From positions 1 to 64,000 of the forward strand of contig JAEWQS010000189.1 of assembly GCA_023399095.1 (NCBI GenBank): 64,000 nucleotides of DNA. The letters run 5' to 3'. Shown piece by piece: positions 61,054 to 64,000 of this stretch; position 1 is the first letter of the stretch; each line of letters opens with the position of its first letter. A model generated the notes under the pieces. It was not told the DNA's origin, ran no database searches, and saw only the letters and a list, made by a program, of their open reading frames with translations. The translations under genes were made by a program, and so were the position numbers. Source of the stretch: Bacillota bacterium. GTDB lineage: Bacteria; Bacillota; Clostridia; Christensenellales; SZUA-584.

Positions 61054-62514
61054 ATGGCATATAAGTTTTGGTTTGTTGTCGGGTCACAGCATCTGTACGG
61101 CCCTGAGGTATTAAAAGAAGTTGCCGCTCACGCACAAACAATGGCGGATGGCTTCAACGCGGATAAAAACATACCGTTTGAGGTAATTAGTAAAGGCGTG
61201 GTGACCACACCGGACGAGGTCAAAGAGGTGTGCGTCGCGGCCAACAGCGACAGCGAATGCGCAGGTGTGATCACATGGATGCACACGTTCTCGCCGAGCA
61301 AGATGTGGATCGGCGGCCTGAACATTCTTAATAAGCCATATCTGCACATTAACACGCAGTTCAACAAGAACCTGCCGTACGACACCATCGATATGAACTT
61401 CATGAACACCAATCAGTCGGCGCACGGCGACAGGGAACACGGCTTCATCACGTCACGGCTCAGATTGAAGAGAAAAATTATCTGCGGTTACTGGGAAGAC
61501 GCAACGTTCACAAGCCGTGTCGGCGGCTGGATGAGAAGCGCGGTGGGTGCGATGACCAGCAAGAGCTTAAAAGTGATGCGCCTCGGCGACAACATGCGCT
61601 ACGTGGCGGTGACAGAGGGCGATAAGGTGCAGGCCGAGAAAGACCTGGGCTGGAGCGTCAACACGTACGGCGTGGGCGGCTTGGTGGAAAAGGTCAATGC
61701 TGTGACAGACGCGCAGGTGGATGCAAAGATTGATGAGTATAAAAGCAAATATGAAATAAAGACGGATAACATGGACGCGGTGAAGTATCAGGCGAAGCTC
61801 GAAATCGCGTTGGAACAGATGCTCGAATCGGGCGGATTCAGCGCCTACACGAACAGCTTCGAAGACCTGTTTGGTTTGGAGCAGCTGCCGGGTCTTGCGT
61901 CGCAGAATCTCATGGGCAAAGGTATCGGCTTCGGTGCTGAGGGCGACTGGAAGCAGGCGGCCTTGCAGGCCATCATCAGCGCGATGTCGCAGGGACTCAC
62001 CAAGGGCTATTCTTTCATTGAGGACTATACCTATCACTTTGAAGATGGCAATGAGGCGGTGCTGGGCGCGCATATGCTCGAGATATCGCCCGCGATCGCG
62101 AAGGAGAAACCCGCGATTGAGGTGCATCCGCTGGGTATCGGCGGCAAAGCAGATCCCGCGCGTCTCGTGTTTGAAGGCAAGGATGGCGACGCGATACTCG
62201 TGACACTTGTCGATATGGGCGGACGGTTCCGCATGATCGTACACGATGTCAAGGCGATATCGCCGATGCAGAAGATGCCGAACCTGCCGGTGGCCAGCGT
62301 GATGTGGCGGCCCATGCCCGACATGATTACGGGCAACGAAGCGTGGATACGCTGCGGCGGCACGCATCACAGCGTGATATCGTACGACCTGACAGCGGAG
62401 AACATGGCGGATTTCGCTGAGATTCTCGGCATCGAGTTCGTACATATCGGCAAGGATACGACGATTGACGGCATTAAGACAAAGCTCGCATTAGGCGACG
62501 TCATCTGGGGTTAG
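61054..62514 (+). CDS. araA: L-arabinose isomerase
   Basis: 486 residues, the expected length. [29 protein letters not shown], Mn-site Glu residues in [13 protein letters not shown] and [11 protein letters not shown], His in GAHMLE and GGTHHSV are all characteristic. It converts L-arabinose to L-ribulose in the cytoplasm. ATG 61054 (MAYKFWF) follows AAAGGAG; the frame back to 61018 overlaps the kinase end and is not used. Middle gene of the kinase-araA-araD operon. Confidence 0.96.
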   Translation: MAYKFWFVVGSQHLYGPEVLKEVAAHAQTMADGFNADKNIPFEVISKGVVTTPDEVKEVCVAANSDSECAGVITWMHTFSPSKMWIGGLNILNKPYLHINTQFNKNLPYDTIDMNFMNTNQSAHGDREHGFITSRLRLKRKIICGYWEDATFTSRVGGWMRSAVGAMTSKSLKVMRLGDNMRYVAVTEGDKVQAEKDLGWSVNTYGVGGLVEKVNAVTDAQVDAKIDEYKSKYEIKTDNMDAVKYQAKLEIALEQMLESGGFSAYTNSFEDLFGLEQLPGLASQNLMGKGIGFGAEGDWKQAALQAIISAMSQGLTKGYSFIEDYTYHFEDGNEAVLGAHMLEISPAIAKEKPAIEVHPLGIGGKADPARLVFEGKDGDAILVTLVDMGGRFRMIVHDVKAISPMQKMPNLPVASVMWRPMPDMITGNEAWIRCGGTHHSVISYDLTAENMADFAEILGIEFVHIGKDTTIDGIKTKLALGDVIWG

Positions 62515-62518
62515 GCAT

Positions 62519-63211
62519 ATGCTTGAGAAACTCAAAGAAGAAGTCCTGAAAGCCAACCTCGATCTCGTGAAATACGGACTCGTACTGCTGACATGGGGCA
62601 ACGTGAGTGCGTACGACGAGGAGACGGGATACGTGGTGATTAAGCCGAGCGGCGTGAGCTACGACACAATGACTGCCGATGACATGGTCGTGGTTGACCT
62701 TAATGGCAACAGGGTGGAAGGGACGCTGAACCCGTCGTCGGACACCCCGACGCATGTGGAGCTGTATAAGGCGTTCAAGGGCGTGAAGGCAGTTGTGCAT
62801 ACGCATTCCAAGTGGGCGACGAGCTGGGCGCAGGCCAACAAGGACATCCCCGCTCTTGGAACCACGCACGCGGATAACTTCTACGGCGCAATCCCGTGCA
62901 CGCGGCGCATGACGGACGCGGAGATCAAGGGCGCTTACGAAAAGGAAACGGGCAGCGTGATCATACAGACGTTTGAAGAACGCGGCATTGACTCGTTGCA
63001 GGTGGGGGCTGTGATCGTGGCGAACCACGGGCCGTTTAGCTGGGGCACGTCTTGCACCAAGGCGGTGGAGAATGCTGTCGTGATGGAGTATATCGCTGAA
63101 ATGGCGTATATTGCGACGGATATTAACCCAGATGCCAATTTGCAGCAGACGCTGCTCGACAAGCATTTCTTGCGCAAACACGGCAAGAACGCGTATTACG
63201 GACAGAAATAG
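62519..63211 (+). CDS. araD: L-ribulose-5-phosphate 4-epimerase
   Basis: 230 residues, standard AraD length. [19 protein letters not shown], the zinc motif [28 protein letters not shown] and a final zinc His in [10 protein letters not shown] match the class II aldolase/AraD family. Makes D-xylulose-5-phosphate for the pentose phosphate pathway. Starts 4 nt after the araA stop; its ribosome binding site lies within the end of araA. Confidence 0.95.
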   Translation: MLEKLKEEVLKANLDLVKYGLVLLTWGNVSAYDEETGYVVIKPSGVSYDTMTADDMVVVDLNGNRVEGTLNPSSDTPTHVELYKAFKGVKAVVHTHSKWATSWAQANKDIPALGTTHADNFYGAIPCTRRMTDAEIKGAYEKETGSVIIQTFEERGIDSLQVGAVIVANHGPFSWGTSCTKAVENAVVMEYIAEMAYIATDINPDANLQQTLLDKHFLRKHGKNAYYGQK

Positions 63212-63228
63212 ATATTAAATATACTCTT

Positions 63229-64000
63229 TTAAAAATCGGACTTGAACGATAAAAGCCTTTTGAAGAATCCTGCAATTTTCCTAAAGCAGGATTTTTCTAT
63301 ACCAACAATCTGTTTGCGGCATGCGTCAAGATCTTCTTTGGTTTGTTCATAATCTGAAACGCGTTTTTTTAAATTTTCGATAATGGATTCCATGCCTGCA
63401 AGAATCTTTTCCAGATATGCGTATTGGTATGGCTGCGGATTTGTATACTTAAGAGAAATGGGTTCTTTTAAAAAATCGGTACGGAACGGTTCTGTTTCAA
63501 CGGGCTCCTGTGAATCAACGTCCGTTTCAAAAATCCCGGAATAAAACAGGCTAAAGCGCCTGACCAGCTTAGAATCTGCCAATTGTAATTTTTTAATTGC
63601 ATCATACATGATGTTCCAATGCAGTCCGCAATTGTTTCTGTTTAAGGAAGCTTTATAATTCAGCTCTCCGATAATGACTTTTGCCAACATCTGTTCGACG
63701 CTTCTGAAAGGATAGTGCGCCGAAAGAAGACTGGCCGAAAGCTCTGTGTTGGGATGCGGATCCGCATCGAATTCAATGTGATGGTGGCCGATGCTTATTT
63801 TTGCTCGGCTGCCAAAGTAGAGCTTTCTGCTCAAAAGAGTTTTGACCATTCGCTTTTCCTTTGGATTTCGGAGGAATGACTGGAATTGATACGGCATAAA
63901 AACGGAACGATCGGATGGAGGCTCTTCGAAGATATAGGTTCGGGAGTAGATCCGGTAATCAACGGATTCATCCAATTTTTCGATCTCGACTCTTGGATCT
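63229..64000 (-). CDS. Glycosyltransferase-like protein, C-terminal part (runs off right edge)
   Basis: The frame is open from the right edge to the stop at 63229, giving at least 256 residues; the start lies outside the window. HHHIEFDADPHP and HYPFRSVEQMLAKVIIGE resemble the C-terminal region of a glycosyltransferase family 2 subgroup. After it come a coiled-coil-like stretch (ILAGMESIIENLKKRVSDYE) and a basic, hydrophobic end (IAGFFKRLLSFK). It converges on araD with an 18-nt gap and is unrelated to arabinose use. Confidence 0.6.
   Translation of the reverse strand, partial: DPRVEIEKLDESVDYRIYSRTYIFEEPPSDRSVFMPYQFQSFLRNPKEKRMVKTLLSRKLYFGSRAKISIGHHHIEFDADPHPNTELSASLLSAHYPFRSVEQMLAKVIIGELNYKASLNRNNCGLHWNIMYDAIKKLQLADSKLVRRFSLFYSGIFETDVDSQEPVETEPFRTDFLKEPISLKYTNPQPYQYAYLEKILAGMESIIENLKKRVSDYEQTKEDLDACRKQIVGIEKSCFRKIAGFFKRLLSFKSDF

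Noticed and set aside
61567..62445. 292-codon minus-strand ORF opposite araA
   Set aside because: araA is unmistakable on the plus strand; the antisense frame shows no family features.
1..64000. tRNA, rRNA or CRISPR arrays
   Set aside because: No cloverleaf-type gene, rRNA signature or regularly spaced direct repeats were recognised by eye; a dedicated scan would be needed to exclude a small RNA gene.

Overview
The window looks like a chromosomal carbohydrate-use region from an anaerobic low-to-mid GC Firmicute, most likely a member of the Clostridia. This rests on strong AGGAGG-type ribosome binding sites, frequent TTG and GTG starts, lipoprotein sugar-binding proteins, LacI and SorC regulators, YesM/YesN-type two-component genes, and AT-rich intergenic DNA. 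No rRNA, tRNA, CRISPR array or intact mobile element was seen. The species cannot be named from this sequence.

Layout. 0.2-4.2 kb (minus strand): two zinc alcohol/polyol dehydrogenases flank a GH10 (xylanase-family) glycosidase with no signal peptide. 4.8-10.7 kb: a ribose-type sugar ABC transporter, then a tagatose/psicose-3-epimerase-like protein, a VOC protein and an SDR. 11.2-15.5 kb: an epimerase, an RpiB-like isomerase, both subunits of a dihydroxyacetone-kinase-like kinase, and a ManA-like cupin; the set resembles a tetrulose (erythrulose-type) route. 15.7-21.9 kb: a zinc dehydrogenase, a cyclase, a LacI regulator, an aldo-keto reductase, a cupin and an aldehyde dehydrogenase. 22.3-28.0 kb: an SDR, a flavin reductase, a divergent transaldolase-like protein, a DHDPS-family aldolase, a 2-hydroxyacid dehydrogenase and a PfkB (KDG-kinase-like) kinase.

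28.4-39.7 kb is the centrepiece: a complete bacterial microcompartment (BMC) operon. A SorC/DeoR regulator is followed by deoxyribose-phosphate aldolase (DERA), two zinc dehydrogenases, BMC-H, PduL, a flavoprotein-like protein, BMC-P, a PduP-like aldehyde dehydrogenase, a PduS-like Fe-S flavoprotein, a PduT-like BMC-T, two further BMC-H/BMC-P pairs and a second, divergent DERA. It ends at a clean bidirectional terminator. The content matches the sugar-phosphate-utilising (SPU) class. The expected chemistry is deoxyribose-5-phosphate to glyceraldehyde-3-phosphate plus acetaldehyde, acetaldehyde to acetyl-CoA to acetyl-phosphate, with NADH recycled by the dehydrogenases and/or the PduS/PduT conduit. 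Unusual points are a ferredoxin-like cysteine tail on the first DERA, a second DERA that keeps its catalytic lysines but loses phosphate-site residues, and a shared N-terminal helix on four putative cargo proteins.

39.8-48.8 kb: a LacI regulator diverging from a sugar ABC operon with a long leader, an arabinose-isomerase-family protein, a VOC protein and a xylulokinase-like kinase. 48.9-49.4 kb: a decayed TetR-like gene. 49.7-59.2 kb: a response regulator, histidine kinase and sugar-binding lipoprotein (a sensing module), then a YtfQRT/YjfF-type transporter with two permeases separated by a decayed partial duplication. 59.4-63.2 kb: ribulokinase-like kinase, AraA and AraD, which take L-arabinose to D-xylulose-5-phosphate. 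A glycosyltransferase-like gene runs off the right edge on the minus strand.
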